DNA of 34,759 nucleotides from contig CALMHN010000145.1 of NCBI GenBank assembly GCA_937863745.1, positions 1-34,759 of the forward strand. Reading direction: 5' to 3'. The position numbers were made by a program, and so were the translations under genes. The notes below the pieces were generated by a model. It was not told where the DNA came from and did no database searches. It saw only the letters and a program-made list of their open reading frames with translations. Below, in pieces: positions 1-8,905 of this stretch. How positions within the stretch are numbered: the stretch's first letter is position 1; every line of letters starts with the position of its first letter. This stretch comes from an uncultured bacterium. GTDB taxonomy: Bacteria; Bacillota_I; Bacilli_A; RF39; UBA660.

Positions 1-908
1 GTATTAGCTTTATCATAAATATATTTGTAATTAAATTTCTTTAAATCTTTAATAGCTTGATAGATATTTTTTGACATGGTAATATATGGTTTTCCTATAG
101 AATTTTTTATAATATCTTCTGTGATGGTTCCAACTATATCGTGATTGTTGTTACCTAATATTTCTTGAATGCTAGGCGGGATATCTTTTTTATCAAATAC
201 TCCTAGACTAATAGCATCCTCAATATCTCTTCCAAGATAACCAATTATATCTGATATACGAACAACACACCCTTCAAGGGTCATTGGTCTAAGGAATGAT
301 GCATAGTTTGAATCTTCATAACACATATTATAGTCATGAATAAAATCATCAGCATTTTTTTTGATTGGGTAATATTTATCTTGTAAAAATTCCCCGTTAT
401 GGCAAAGAATGCCATCAAGTGTTTGAATCGTTAAGTTTTTCCCGTTGCCATTATCTTCTAGCACCATTAGATCTCTTACCGATTCAACATTGTGCATGAA
501 ATTTCCTTCACCATTATTAAGAGATATTTCATTTAAATATTTTTCACCTAAGTGTCCAAAGGGAACATGTCCTATGTCGTGTCCTAAGGCTTGAGCTTCA
601 ATTAAATCTTCATTTAGTGATAGGGCTCTTCCAATGGTTCTAGCTATTTTACTAACTAATTGAACGTGAATAATTCTTTTAGATATATTATCATTAGTCT
701 TATTAGAAAATACTTGAGTTTTATCAATGTATCTTGTATACGATAAAGAATAAATAATACGATCTGTATCACGGAAGTAATTAGGTCTTATGTCATCGGT
801 TAAATTACCAAATAAACGTATAGCGTCTTCATTTCTACAGGCATATGGAGATAAATTATCTTCTCTTTGAAGCATTATTTGTTTTATTGAGTTTTCATTC
901 ATATTCAT
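1..908 (-). CDS. HD-domain dNTP triphosphohydrolase (dGTPase family), 3' end cut by window edge
   Basis: About 302 residues are visible and the gene runs off the left edge, so the C-terminus is missing. The translation has the HD-superfamily metal-site pattern of dGTPase-like enzymes: H81, the motif ALGHDIGHVPFGHLGE with H110-D111, and a later aspartate in RISDIIGYLGRD (D220). The family hydrolyses dNTPs to deoxynucleoside plus triphosphate in the cytoplasm. The start is ATG at 908 or the in-frame ATG at 902. The GAAAGAAG upstream fits 902 better by spacing. It is divergent from the coiled-coil gene at 997, with promoters overlapping between them. Family assignment is firm; substrate preference (dGTP or general dNTP) cannot be read from sequence. 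Confidence 0.88.
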   Translation of the reverse strand, partial: MNMNENSIKQIMLQREDNLSPYACRNEDAIRLFGNLTDDIRPNYFRDTDRIIYSLSYTRYIDKTQVFSNKTNDNISKRIIHVQLVSKIARTIGRALSLNEDLIEAQALGHDIGHVPFGHLGEKYLNEISLNNGEGNFMHNVESVRDLMVLEDNGNGKNLTIQTLDGILCHNGEFLQDKYYPIKKNADDFIHDYNMCYEDSNYASFLRPMTLEGCVVRISDIIGYLGRDIEDAISLGVFDKKDIPPSIQEILGNNNHDIVGTITEDIIKNSIGKPYITMSKNIYQAIKDLKKFNYKYIYDKAN

Positions 909-923
909 TCTTCTTTCAAGATA

Positions 924-932
924 ATTATATCA
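924..932 (-). promoter_or_regulatory. Extended -10 promoter for the dNTPase gene
   Basis: On the minus strand TGATATAAT lies about 16 bases before the ATG at 908. The TG one base upstream of TATAAT makes an extended -10, and no good -35 is seen at 16-18 bases. It overlaps the promoter region of the divergent gene. Confidence 0.5.
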
Positions 933-937
933 TATTA

Positions 938-966
938 TTTACACTCAATTTTATTTTTGCTATAAT
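938..966 (+). promoter_or_regulatory. Sigma-A promoter for the coiled-coil gene
   Basis: TTTACA (938-943), a 17-base spacer and TATAAT (961-966), with TGC before the -10 giving an extended -10 as well. The -10 ends 30 bases before the chosen start at 997. Confidence 0.8.
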
Positions 967-996
967 TCATGATAGAGAATAAGAAGGTATGTGTGT

Positions 997-2796
997 ATGA
1001 AACAAGTAGTTGATTTAATTAACGAGAAATTAAGATCTATCATTGAAGAAATAACTAAAAATCGTGATAAATCTGAAAAAGAGTTAAATGATATAAAAGA
1101 AGAAATGGATAAAGAAGTTGCTTTAGCCAATGAATATAAAGAAAAAGTAGAATCATCTAAAGAAACTATTAATACTTTGGAAGAAGAAATAGATAAGCTT
1201 AAGAATGATTTAAATGATCTTGAAGTTAAATTTGGCAATGGCGATTTCAAAGATTTGCTTGCTGCTGGTAATAAAGAGATTAATGGACATATTATTAATC
1301 GTAATGCACGTATCCAAGATGAAAGTAATAAAATAAAACAATTACAGGCGGAAGCTTTAAAATTAAAACAGGTATTAGTCGATTTAAAAGATAAGAAGAC
1401 TAATCTTGAAGATGTGGTTAGCAATTATAATATTGCTTTAAAGTATTATGATACTAGATTAGGTGAAGTAATGCTTTATGCTAGTAAAAACGCTGAAAAT
1501 TTAGATAAGTTTGATGAAGTTAAAACTGAAGAAAAGGCACCTGTTGCTAGTGAATTAATTATTGATACTAAAGATTATTCTAATATTGATGTTGATAAAA
1601 TAGTTGATGATAAGGTATTCGATGAAATAGATAATATTGATAATGAAGTTGAACCTTCTCAAGAAGATATTGAAAAGGCTTTGAATGATGCTTTGAATGA
1701 AGAAAAAATAGTTAATAGTAAACCTTTATCTGAAACTCAATTATTAGATGATGCTATTAGTAAAGCTAATGAAATTATTAATAATGAGAAAAAAGAGGCA
1801 GTAGCTGAAGAAAAAGAAGAAAAGGTTGAAGACAAGGTAGAAGAAGAACACAATGACGATGAAATAAATCCTTCTCCTGAGGAAACTATTAAGGTTCTTG
1901 AAAATCCAAGTGATGAACCTATTATTAGTAAGGAAGTTGAAGAACCTTTTAATATTGTTGAAAACGATGATGTTATAAACATTAATGTACCTGATGAGAT
2001 AACTACTGGTGTTGAAGAGAAACATGATGATGAAATAGAAGAACATGACACTGAGCAAAAAGAAGAACATGACACTGAGCAAGAAGAAGTACATGACACT
2101 AAGCAAGAAGAAGTACATGATGCAGAACAAGTAAATACTATAGTTGATACGATGAGCTCTGATGTTAAAGAGTTAGGATTAGAACCCGATAAATTTAAGG
2201 CTGGTGCTTTAGATAAAATCAAAGTAGCATTTAATAAAGAAAATGCTAGAAATGTTATTGATGTATTAAAGAAGCATAATATAGATATTGATAATATTTA
2301 TGATAAACCTAGTGTATTGGTATCAATTACTTCTACTGATTTAAATCATATATTGGAATTATTAGAACAAACTGGTGCTTCACATGATACTATTAATTAT
2401 GTTTTTGATGATTTAGATAAAATTAATATTCATGATTTAGAAGGTAGTGCAATTGAAACAAAGTCATTGATTACTTTATTACATGATTGTGTTACCGATA
2501 TAGATAAAAATGATATAAGCGATGCTTTAAATTTAAATTATGATCAAGTAATGAAATTAAAAGAATCTGCTGGTGATGATGACTATGATACGATGTGTAT
2601 GTTTAATGATGTTGTAGTTGCTAATTACAATGAATTAAAGAAATATAAGGTCAATAATTTAAATGATTGTATTGTAAATCATCCTCATAGATTCTTATAT
2701 AATCCAGATATATTTAAAGATATATTGGATAAATATGATCCTGAAGATTTAGTAAGATGCATTGAGAAAAATAGTGCTGTTATTGATAAATTATAA
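997..2796 (+). CDS. Acidic coiled-coil protein with C-terminal helical-repeat domain, unknown function
   Basis: A cytoplasmic protein of 599 residues with no signal peptide or membrane segment. Residues of about 5-165 form a long charged heptad-type coiled coil. About 170-395 is a very acidic, low-complexity linker containing four 8-residue repeats of the type EEHDTEQK (residues 348-378). About 395-599 is an all-helical region with recurring blocks such as VLKKHNIDIDNIYDKPSVLV, faintly like mTERF-type repeats. ATG 997 is chosen over GTG 991 because AGAAGG (982-987) is correctly spaced only for 997. The gene is monocistronic, with its own promoter and a terminator at its stop. I do not recognise a named family. 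A scaffolding role is possible but is only inference. Confidence 0.75.
   Translation: MKQVVDLINEKLRSIIEEITKNRDKSEKELNDIKEEMDKEVALANEYKEKVESSKETINTLEEEIDKLKNDLNDLEVKFGNGDFKDLLAAGNKEINGHIINRNARIQDESNKIKQLQAEALKLKQVLVDLKDKKTNLEDVVSNYNIALKYYDTRLGEVMLYASKNAENLDKFDEVKTEEKAPVASELIIDTKDYSNIDVDKIVDDKVFDEIDNIDNEVEPSQEDIEKALNDALNEEKIVNSKPLSETQLLDDAISKANEIINNEKKEAVAEEKEEKVEDKVEEEHNDDEINPSPEETIKVLENPSDEPIISKEVEEPFNIVENDDVININVPDEITTGVEEKHDDEIEEHDTEQKEEHDTEQEEVHDTKQEEVHDAEQVNTIVDTMSSDVKELGLEPDKFKAGALDKIKVAFNKENARNVIDVLKKHNIDIDNIYDKPSVLVSITSTDLNHILELLEQTGASHDTINYVFDDLDKINIHDLEGSAIETKSLITLLHDCVTDIDKNDISDALNLNYDQVMKLKESAGDDDYDTMCMFNDVVVANYNELKKYKVNNLNDCIVNHPHRFLYNPDIFKDILDKYDPEDLVRCIEKNSAVIDKL
2038..2130 (+). 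repeat. 24-bp tandem repeat inside the coiled-coil gene (about 4 copies)
   Basis: Units at 2038-2061, 2062-2085, 2086-2109 and a shortened 2110-2130. Each encodes a version of E-E/V-H-D-T-E/K-Q-K/E. The frame is kept, so copy-number change would alter only linker length. Confidence 0.9.
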
Positions 2797-2817
2797 AGTG
2801 TAGAGATACACTTTTTT
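2795..2817 (+). terminator. Rho-independent terminator
   Basis: An 8-bp stem AAAGTGTA/TACACTTT with loop GAGA, running into a T-tract. The stem begins inside the TAA stop of the preceding gene. Confidence 0.75.
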
Positions 2818-2873
2818 ATTACGTTAATATGATGTAAAATGCTTCGCAAATGTTTAAAATGGTAATGTATCTT

Positions 2874-2882
2874 TGTTATAAT
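2874..2882 (+). promoter_or_regulatory. Extended -10 promoter for the first surface operon
   Basis: TGTTATAAT, 30 bases before the GTG at 2913. There is only a weak TTTAAA-like -35 (2853-2858). Confidence 0.6.
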
Positions 2883-2912
2883 TTAATTATAAAACTAAAA
2901 GGAGGTATAAAA

Positions 2913-4754
2913 GTGAAGAAAATTATTAATAATATTTGTAATAAATTATGTGTTTATCTTATGATTTCATTAGTTATATTCAGTAGTTTTTTTTCTTATG
3001 TACCTTTTATATTAGCTGATGGAGTTACGGGTGTTACGACATCTGATTTAAATATTAGATCTGGCCCTGGAACTAATAATTCGATTATTGGTTATATTCC
3101 TAATAGTGGGATAGCTATTTCTTTATTAAGTACTTCAACATATGCTGGAGATGGTTGCTTGTCAGGTTGGTTAAATATTTCTTATAATGGTACTAATGGA
3201 TATGTATGTTCTAAATATGTTACTGTTAATGGCCAAGCTTCTAATGGTAGACCTTGGACTAGCCCTAGAAAGGCTATATATGGTGGAGCAGCATTTAATT
3301 CAAGCGGTTATATTTCTAAAGGACAAAATACAATGTATTTACAAAAGTATAATGTTAGTCCTTGCTCTTCTTATAAAATTTATAACCATCAATATATGGC
3401 TAATTTGGCTGCACCAATGAATCAAGCAAGTACTGAATATAAGATTTATAATTCTAATGGCTTGTTGAGTTTGCCTTTACATTTTATTATTCCGGTTTAT
3501 CAAAATATGCCTGCTTACACATCACATCCAGTTGCTGGGGTGGAAACTGGTGGACAGAGTGAAGTAACTGATCAATCTTTTGAGGACGCTTTGAATGCTC
3601 AAGGATTTGATGAAACTTATAAGAGATGGTTAAGATCTATTCATAATTCATATCCTAATTGGACGTTTGAAGCTTTATATACAGGTTTGGATTTTGAGAC
3701 AGCTGTTGTTAACGAACAGGCTTCTTCATCTATTTCTAGTGTTTGTACTAAATGCCGTGATTCTTCTAATACTGTAACCGAATCTGGTTGGTATGTTGCT
3801 AATACTCAAACAGTTGAATATTTCTTAGATCCACGTAATTTTATGGAAGTTGATAGTATTTTAATGTATGAGGATTTGGGCTTTAGTGATTATTATACTC
3901 AAGATATGGTTCAAAGTGCTTTAAATGGTACATTTATGGCAGGTAACGATGCTTTAGAAAATATTAGTTATGCAAGTATCTTCTATAATGCAGGTAAGAC
4001 ATATAATATTAGTCCAATTTATTTAGTAGCTTTATCAAGGCAAGAGGTTAATTCTAGTATATCATCTGCTACTAATGGTGCTGAATTTGAATATAAGGGT
4101 ATTACTTACTCAGGATTCTATAATTTCTTTAATATTGGAGCTTATTCAAGTGAGGAAAATCCAAGTAAGGCTGGACTAGTTTATGCATCTGAAGGTACAA
4201 CGCCTAATTCAAGTGGTGTTTATACTGGTAATATTGGAGGAGATCCTAATATTAGTTCGGCAAGTTCTGGTTCATCAACATGTAAAACTAATAAAGATGG
4301 AAATAGTGGAAGCAATTCTGGCGGCGGTGACTCAGGAAATAATTCCGGTAATAATTCTGATACATCAAGTTTAAGTTCTCAATTAAGTAGCTTAGGTTTA
4401 AATCAAAAAAGTGGGTATGTAACTAACTTTACTATAGGACAAACTGTTGGATCATTATCAAATGTATCTGTAAGTGGTAAGTCATCTGGGGATGTAATAG
4501 CTACAGGAGATTCAATTACTTTTGCAAGTGGGACAACTTTAACAGCTGTAATTTATGGTGATTTAACCGGAGATGGTGCTGTTAATTCAGCTGATTTACT
4601 TGCTATGCGTTTACATTTACTTGGAACATCAACATTAAGTGGTGCGTTGTTTGAAGCATCTCATGTAAAAACATCGAGTGGTACGATTAATTCAGCCGAT
4701 TTATTACAATTAAGACAACAATTACTTGGAACATCAACGATTAATCAATCATAG
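2913..4754 (+). CDS. Secreted SH3b / glucosaminidase-like wall hydrolase with C-terminal dockerin-like module
   Basis: 613 residues. The start is GTG 2913 after a strong AAAGGAGGT (2898-2906), not the upstream ATG 2850. Residues 1-35 are a signal peptide (cleavage after FILA); 40-106 are a bacterial SH3 domain (LNIRSGPG) expected to bind wall. Residues 111-201 carry GRPWTSP, YISKGQNTMYLQKYNV and HQYMANLAAP; 222-430 carry DPRNF, RQE (E378, likely acid) and FYNFFNIGAY. Both blocks resemble the Firmicutes endo-beta-N-acetylglucosaminidase family cutting peptidoglycan glycan strands, but their order appears swapped relative to the usual one. A Gly/Ser/Asn linker (445-490) precedes a dockerin-like end: one full calcium loop DLTGDGAVNSAD and one degenerate loop. 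The stop overlaps the RBS of the next gene, so the two are an operon. Substrate is inferred. Confidence 0.85.
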   Translation: MKKIINNICNKLCVYLMISLVIFSSFFSYVPFILADGVTGVTTSDLNIRSGPGTNNSIIGYIPNSGIAISLLSTSTYAGDGCLSGWLNISYNGTNGYVCSKYVTVNGQASNGRPWTSPRKAIYGGAAFNSSGYISKGQNTMYLQKYNVSPCSSYKIYNHQYMANLAAPMNQASTEYKIYNSNGLLSLPLHFIIPVYQNMPAYTSHPVAGVETGGQSEVTDQSFEDALNAQGFDETYKRWLRSIHNSYPNWTFEALYTGLDFETAVVNEQASSSISSVCTKCRDSSNTVTESGWYVANTQTVEYFLDPRNFMEVDSILMYEDLGFSDYYTQDMVQSALNGTFMAGNDALENISYASIFYNAGKTYNISPIYLVALSRQEVNSSISSATNGAEFEYKGITYSGFYNFFNIGAYSSEENPSKAGLVYASEGTTPNSSGVYTGNIGGDPNISSASSGSSTCKTNKDGNSGSNSGGGDSGNNSGNNSDTSSLSSQLSSLGLNQKSGYVTNFTIGQTVGSLSNVSVSGKSSGDVIATGDSITFASGTTLTAVIYGDLTGDGAVNSADLLAMRLHLLGTSTLSGALFEASHVKTSSGTINSADLLQLRQQLLGTSTINQS

Positions 4755-4762
4755 GAGGAAAA

Positions 4763-6304
4763 ATGAAAAAAATTAGTTTATTTATTACATTAATATTATC
4801 TATTTTTGCAATGGGTACAGTTAATGCTGCAGCAAGTTATTCATTGTCATCATCGTCATCAACAATTACAAATGGTAGTAAAGTAGTATTTACTGTTAAA
4901 CTTTATAATACGGCGGCTTGGTCAATTAAAGGTTCTTCATCTGGAGCTACATCTGGTTGTTCTATTTCATCTGCTGATTCAACATCTGATGGAAAAGATA
5001 GTACTAAGGTATTAACTGCAACTTGTGTTGCAACTGATATTGGGCAAATAGGATTTACTGTTTCTGGAGATATTACAAGTGCTTCAAGCGGAACAGTTAA
5101 GGTATCTAAATCAGTATCTGTTAATGTTACTAAAGCAAGAGATCCAGATTCTAATAATTATCTCGGCTCACTTGTGGTTTCCGGTTATGATTTAACTCCT
5201 GATTTCTCTAAAGATACATCTGAGTATTCGGTTACTGTTCCTTCATCTGTTAACTCTGTAACTATTGATGCAACGGCTGCATCTCAATATGCAGACATTG
5301 TTGGAACTGGAAGTTTTGATGTGTCTGAGGGTTTAAATGCCTTAAAGGTTACGGTTACTTCTGAAACTGGAGTTCAAAGGGTTTATACTGTTAATGTTAC
5401 AGTTGAAGATTTAAATCCGATTAATATAACAATTGATGGTAAGAGTTATTCAATTATGAAAAATCTTAAAACAGTTGTAGCACCTGAAGGTTTTACAGCT
5501 TCTACAATTACAATTAATGATATAGAAGTTCCTGATTTAGTTAATGAATCTTTAGGTATTACATTGGTTGGAGTAAGAGATGAGTCAGGTAATGTATTCC
5601 TTGCTTTATATAAAGACGGAACATATACTTTGTTTAATCAAAATGAATCAACTGGATTAATTCTTTATATTTTAAAAATAAGTGATGTATTAGATGGATT
5701 TACTAAATCTAGTGTAACTATTAATGGAGATTCATATGATTCGTTAGTTCTTAACTTAAATAATAGTTTAGTATTAGTTTATGCAGAAAATATGGAAACT
5801 GGTGTTGCCAATTATTATGTTTATGATAGTAGCAATAATACGTTTACTTTATATGATTCATCTATCTTGGGTATGTATGCTGGTAAGTTGAAGCAATATA
5901 AATATGTTATATTTGGATTGGGAATATTAAGTGTTTTATTATTCTTACTTAACATTGTAAGTGTTATATCTGGAAGAAAGCATAAGAAAAATAAGCATGA
6001 AGTAAATCCTATCAAGCCTGTTACTAGTATTAATGAAATTGGTGATGAGGAAATAGAGCATGCTGAATCAACTATGGAAGAAGAAAGAATAAAGAACATC
6101 GAGGATGAAGAAAATCATGAGGAAATACCTGATGATTATCAGGAACTAGAAGAAGAATCTGATGACGTTAAGGTTAATGAAATTAGTCCCCGTGAACAAA
6201 AGAAAATAGAAAAAGAAGAACAAAAGAGAATAAAATTAGAAGCTAAAAGAGATAAGAAGAATAAAAGATTAGAAGAAAAGGCTAGAAATGACTTTGATTT
6301 CTAG
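4763..6304 (+). CDS. Membrane-anchored surface protein: cohesin-like/Ig domain, cadherin-like domain, TM, charged tail
   Basis: 513 residues. Signal peptide 1-22 (GTVNA). Residues 25-123 are a Ser/Thr-rich beta domain in the position of the cohesin-like domains of 30045 and 30562. Residues 131-214 match the cadherin-like beta-sandwich family (PF12733 type: NNYLGSLVVSGYDLTPDFS, then YSVTVP and NALKVTVTSETG). Residues 218-372 are an unrecognised beta-rich ectodomain. A membrane segment at 379-403 is followed by a cytoplasmic tail of about 110 residues, acidic and then strongly Lys/Arg/Glu-rich. It starts 8 bases after the dockerin-bearing hydrolase with AGGAGG overlapping that stop, so the two are translated together. 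Inference: it is the membrane receptor or scaffold for the hydrolase. The cohesin reading is tentative; the cadherin-like domain and topology are well supported. Confidence 0.8.
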   Translation: MKKISLFITLILSIFAMGTVNAAASYSLSSSSSTITNGSKVVFTVKLYNTAAWSIKGSSSGATSGCSISSADSTSDGKDSTKVLTATCVATDIGQIGFTVSGDITSASSGTVKVSKSVSVNVTKARDPDSNNYLGSLVVSGYDLTPDFSKDTSEYSVTVPSSVNSVTIDATAASQYADIVGTGSFDVSEGLNALKVTVTSETGVQRVYTVNVTVEDLNPINITIDGKSYSIMKNLKTVVAPEGFTASTITINDIEVPDLVNESLGITLVGVRDESGNVFLALYKDGTYTLFNQNESTGLILYILKISDVLDGFTKSSVTINGDSYDSLVLNLNNSLVLVYAENMETGVANYYVYDSSNNTFTLYDSSILGMYAGKLKQYKYVIFGLGILSVLLFLLNIVSVISGRKHKKNKHEVNPIKPVTSINEIGDEEIEHAESTMEEERIKNIEDEENHEEIPDDYQELEEESDDVKVNEISPREQKKIEKEEQKRIKLEAKRDKKNKRLEEKARNDFDF

Positions 6305-6311
6305 TCTTTTT
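6280..6311 (+). terminator. Rho-independent terminator overlapping the gene end
   Basis: A 10-bp stem (6280-6289 with 6297-6306, one G-T pair), a 7-base loop and then TTTTT. The stop codon 6302-6304 lies inside the descending arm. Confidence 0.85.
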
Positions 6312-6322
6312 AAGTATTTAAA

Positions 6323-6331
6323 TGTTATAAT
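6323..6331 (+). promoter_or_regulatory. Extended -10 promoter for polA-mutM
   Basis: TGTTATAAT, 16 bases before the polA ATG at 6348, with no clear -35. The leader would be only about 10 bases. Confidence 0.55.
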
Positions 6332-6347
6332 AAATTTGGTGATTAGT

Positions 6348-7718
6348 ATGAAGAAAATGGTTTTAATTGATGGTAATAACTTAATGTTTAGAAGTTATTT
6401 TGCTACAGCCTATACAGGTAATTTAATGAAGAACTCTAAAGGTTTAGTTACAAATGCTTTGTATGGTTTTGCTAATATGGTTAATAAAGTAATTAAAGAA
6501 GAAAATCCTTCATATATTTTAGTTGCTTTTGATAAAGGCAAGAGTTTTAGACGTGAAGAATATAAAGATTATAAAGCTGGTCGTAATGAAACACCTGATG
6601 ATTTACGTACTCAGATGCCAATTGCACGTGAAATGCTTGATGCTATGGGTATTAAGTATTTTGAAACAGATAATTATGAAGCTGATGATATTGTTGGAAC
6701 TGTTTCTAAATGGTGTGAAGTTGATCCTGAATGGGATGCTTTATTGGTTACATCTGATCATGATTATCTTCAATTAATTGGTGATGGTGTTGATATTAAA
6801 TTATTACAAACTAAAGGATTCGTTAAATATAATCGAGATACATTTAAGGAAGCCTATGGAATTAATCCTCCTGAAGTAACAGATTTAAAAGGATTGATGG
6901 GTGATTCATCTGATAATATACCTGGGGTTCCTGGTGTTGGTGAAAAAACAGCATTAAAACTATTACAGGAATATAAAACACTTGATGGAGTATATCAAAA
7001 TATTGATTCTATTAAAGGGAAGTTAAAAGAAAAATTAGTTGATAATAAAGATCTTGCATATTTTAGTAAAAAACTTGCTACGATTTATATAAATGTTCCA
7101 ATTCCTTTTGCTTTAGAGGATTGTAAATATGAAGGACCAACTGATAAATTGGATGATTTTTATTATGATTTGGAATTTTATTCTCTAATGAATAGTCATA
7201 AAGTTAAAGAGGAAGTTCATGTTGATAATGAGTATAAAATACTTGATGACTTTTCAAAAGTAGATAAAGAACGTATAGCATATTATATTGAATGTGATAA
7301 AGAAAATTATCACTTAGCTAATATAATGGGTATGGGTATTTATGATGGTAAGAATGCTTATTATGTTGAACCTTCAAAAATACAAGATTTTTTCGATAAA
7401 ACTTTAGATACTATAAAATATACATTTGACTTGAAAAAGAATATTGTACTTACTAATAGGTTTGATACTAATACAATATATGATGTTAATTTAGCAGCAT
7501 ATTTATTAAATAAAATTACAAAAGATGATTTAGCAACGTTGATGAATAATGATTCAGTAAGTGTTCCTTTGTATCATGATATTATAAAAAATAAATTGGA
7601 TATCAAAGAGATTGTTACAACTAAAGCTAAATACATATATTTAACTCATGATAAATATATTGATGATTTGAATGCTGAAGAAATGTTTGATTTATATACT
7701 AATATAGAGCATCCTTAG
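6348..7718 (+). pseudogene. polA: DNA polymerase I, N-terminal part (5' nuclease + 3'-5' exo-like domain), frame broken at its 3' end
   Basis: 456 residues. The start is ATG 6348 after GGTGA, giving the standard N-terminus KKMVLIDGNNLMFRSYFA. Residues 1 to about 285 are the FEN-type 5'-3' nuclease with acidic metal ligands (EADDIVG, TSDHDYLQL, GDSSDNIPG) and the helix-hairpin-helix GVPGVGEKTALKLL. About 290-456 is the 3'-5' exonuclease-fold domain without the DxE catalytic motif (YYIECDKEN), as in Bacillus Pol I, so no proofreading is expected. The frame ends at TAG 7716-7718 inside the conserved segment EHP(L)ESTLAKME. Reading on in the -1 frame restores Pol I homology without a gap, so this and 7736-8896 are one gene split by loss of one base. 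This may be a real mutation or a sequence error. Confidence 0.9.
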
Positions 7719-7735
7719 AAAGTACTTTAGCAAAA

Positions 7736-8896
7736 ATGGAAATTAAAGGTATTAAGTGTGATGCTTCTATATTAAAATCTATGAGTGTTGAAATGAATAA
7801 GCAAATAGAAGAAATACAAAAAAGTATTTATGATTTAGCTGGAGAAGAATTTAATATTAGTAGTCCTAAACAATTAGGCGAAGTATTATTTGATCATCTT
7901 GGTTTATCACATGCTAAGAAGACTAAAACAGGATATAAGACTGGTGAAGATATTCTTGAGAAATTAGTTAATGAACATCCAATTATTCCTTTAATACTTG
8001 AGTTCCGTAAATTAACTAAATTAAATAGTACTTATCTTGAGGGTTTAACTAAATATATAATGCCTGATGGGAAGATACATACTATTTATAAACAAACATT
8101 AACAAGAACTGGTAGACTTTCAAGTGTAGATCCTAACTTACAAAATATTCCAACTAGAGATGATTTAGGAAAGTTAATTCGTAAGGCTTTTTTACCTTGT
8201 AATACTGAATTCTTGTCATGTGATTATTCGCAAATAGAATTACGTGTTCTTGCTCATATAAGTGGTTCTAAAGAATTACAGGGCGCTTTTATTCGTGGTG
8301 AAGATATTCATACAAGAGTAGCTGCTGATATATTTAATAAACCTATGAGTGAGGTTACAAAGAATGAAAGAAGGACGGCTAAATCTGTTATATTTGGTAT
8401 TGTCTATGGCATATCAGGATTTGGTTTAGGAGAAAATATTGGTGTTTCGCCAAAGGATGCTAAAAAGTTTATTGAAAAGTATTTTGAATTATATCCTGGT
8501 GTTAAAGATTATATGGATATGACAGTTAAGTCAGCCTATGATTCAGGTAGTGTTCGTACACTTTTTAATCGTAAAAGAAGTATTGATGAATTATTTAATA
8601 GTAATTATATGATTAGACAAAGTGGCGAACGTATGGCCATGAATACTCCAATTCAAGGAAGTGCAGCCGACATATTAAAGAAAGCAATGGTTGAGATTGA
8701 TAAGGCTTTTGAAGTTAATAATATTAAATCAGATATGTTATTACAAATACATGATGAATTGATATTTGATGTCGTAGAAGAAGAAAAAGAAAAAGTTCTT
8801 AATATTGTTAGAGCTATCATGGAAAGTACAGTTAAACTTGATGTTCCATTGGTAATATCTCAAGATTTTGGAACGGATTTATATGAAACAAAGTAG
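7736..8896 (+). pseudogene. polA: DNA polymerase I, C-terminal polymerase domain, frameshifted from the N-terminal part
   Basis: Homology begins at 7715, before the first ATG (7736), which has no ribosome binding site, so this is not a designed separate gene. It holds the family A polymerase domain: the thumb start EEFNISSPKQLGEVLF, TGRLSSVDPNLQNIP, motif A DYSQIELRVLAH, the O-helix RRTAKSVIFGIVYG and motif C QIHDELIFDV. All catalytic aspartates are present. Together with 6348-7718 it makes about 849 residues, normal for Pol I (832-930). Lack of decay in either half argues for a sequencing error or a very recent mutation. mutM follows with its RBS overlapping the polA stop. Role: gap filling, RNA primer removal and excision repair. 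Confidence 0.9.
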
Positions 8897-8905
8897 GTGA
8901 TTAAA

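Noticed and set aside
1737-2222. Antisense open frames opposite the acidic linker
   Set aside because: They arise from biased GAA/GAT codons of the sense gene and have no RBS or promoter.
2913-6304. Classical cellulosome component
   Set aside because: The dockerin is attached to an SH3b/glucosaminidase wall hydrolase. No cellulase, xylanase or carbohydrate-binding module occurs in the window.
7705-7740. Programmed -1 frameshift in polA
   Set aside because: No X-XXY-YYZ slippery heptamer, no upstream stimulatory RBS and no strong downstream hairpin. A single-base loss or sequencing error is simpler.
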